From contig NZ_STGH01000001.1 of the NCBI RefSeq assembly GCF_005222785.1, forward strand, positions 806,001 through 870,000: a stretch of 64,000 bases of DNA. Direction: 5' to 3'. Numbering within the stretch: the stretch's first letter is position 1; each line of letters begins with the position of its first letter. Below, one piece after another: positions 63,906 to 64,000 of the stretch. A program made the position numbers and the translations under genes. Source of the stretch: Rhodobacter sp. SY28-1. Its GTDB lineage: Bacteria > Pseudomonadota > Alphaproteobacteria > Rhodobacterales > Rhodobacteraceae. The notes under the pieces are model-generated. The model saw nothing but the letters and a program-made list of their open reading frames with translations. It was not told where the DNA came from and made no database searches.

Positions 63906-64000
63906 GCTGGCACACTGCCCCAGACCGACACCCCCCGCAAGACGAGCCCGGCCCGCAACATCTTGGGGATAAGCCGGGACATACCGCCCAGATGCGGGGT
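63902..64000 (-). CDS. Partial gene upstream of the GNAT gene (C-terminal end only)
   Basis: From the window edge, 32 codons in one frame end with a TGA (63904-63902) that overlaps the ATG of the GNAT gene. The residues GGMSRLIPKMLRAG and VSVWGSVPA are all that is visible, too little to assign a family. The ATGA overlap is the main reason to believe it is coding. Confidence 0.45.
   Translation of the reverse strand, partial: TPHLGGMSRLIPKMLRAGLVLRGVSVWGSVPA

Overview
The window is a high-GC, gene-dense chromosome segment from an alphaproteobacterium, most likely of the Rhodobacter/Paracoccus group (Rhodobacterales). The grounds are the gene order rpsT-dnaA-dnaN-recF-gyrB, a PhyR/NepR/EcfG general stress response locus, a Rhizobium-type rhamnose pathway (rhaR-rhaSTPQ-rhaM, rhaDI, rhaK), and the KDO transferase-lpxK pair. 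No rRNA, phage, insertion sequence or CRISPR array was seen. One tRNA gene, Arg(CCT), is present.

Layout. 1-6 kb: envelope and housekeeping genes (periplasmic MsrA, an SDR, a lipoprotein alpha/beta hydrolase, a timA-mltA-smr operon, fxsA). 6-17 kb: a compact general stress response (GSR) island. It holds the core regulators nepR-ecfG-histidine kinase and phyR, divergently arranged, plus membrane and surface proteins (AI-2E-family transporter, DUF1328, DUF883-like/holin-X-like/DUF3618 operon, two-HKD phospholipase D, PRC-barrel protein). I read EcfG-type promoters (GGAAC-N16/17-CGTT) by eye in front of nearly every transcription unit; three intergenic regions carry them on both strands. 17-27 kb: an aromatic or N-heterocycle catabolic island (iorAB, MarR regulator, cyclase/isatin-hydrolase-like enzyme; divergently a three-subunit molybdenum hydroxylase with a MoaD-like protein and an HpcH/HpaI aldolase). 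27-40 kb: ubiE-ubiB, mutM, an enoyl-CoA hydratase, then rpsT-dnaA-dnaN-recF-GNAT-lysE-gyrB. 40-55 kb: an L-rhamnose/rhamnoside island. 55-64 kb: tRNA-Arg, a GntR-like LacI regulator with operator-like sites, FkbM methyltransferase, Nudix/NfeD/SPFH operon, DUF4170-KDO transferase-lpxK, MnmD facing an MnmC2-like oxidase, and GNAT.

How the parts work together. Under stress, phosphorylated PhyR should sequester NepR and free EcfG, which then drives its own locus and the surrounding envelope-type genes. The adjacent kinase keeps the phospho-acceptor His but its ATP-binding domain looks eroded. In the rhamnose island, the ABC transporter RhaSTPQ imports sugar, RhaM interconverts anomers, and RhaI, RhaK and the RhaD aldolase/dehydrogenase fusion catabolise it. 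The same operon carries a cytosolic GH78 rhamnosidase, a UroD-family protein and a DUF4037 nucleotidyltransferase-like protein. This suggests that decorated rhamnosides, not only free rhamnose, are the substrate. This last point is inference.
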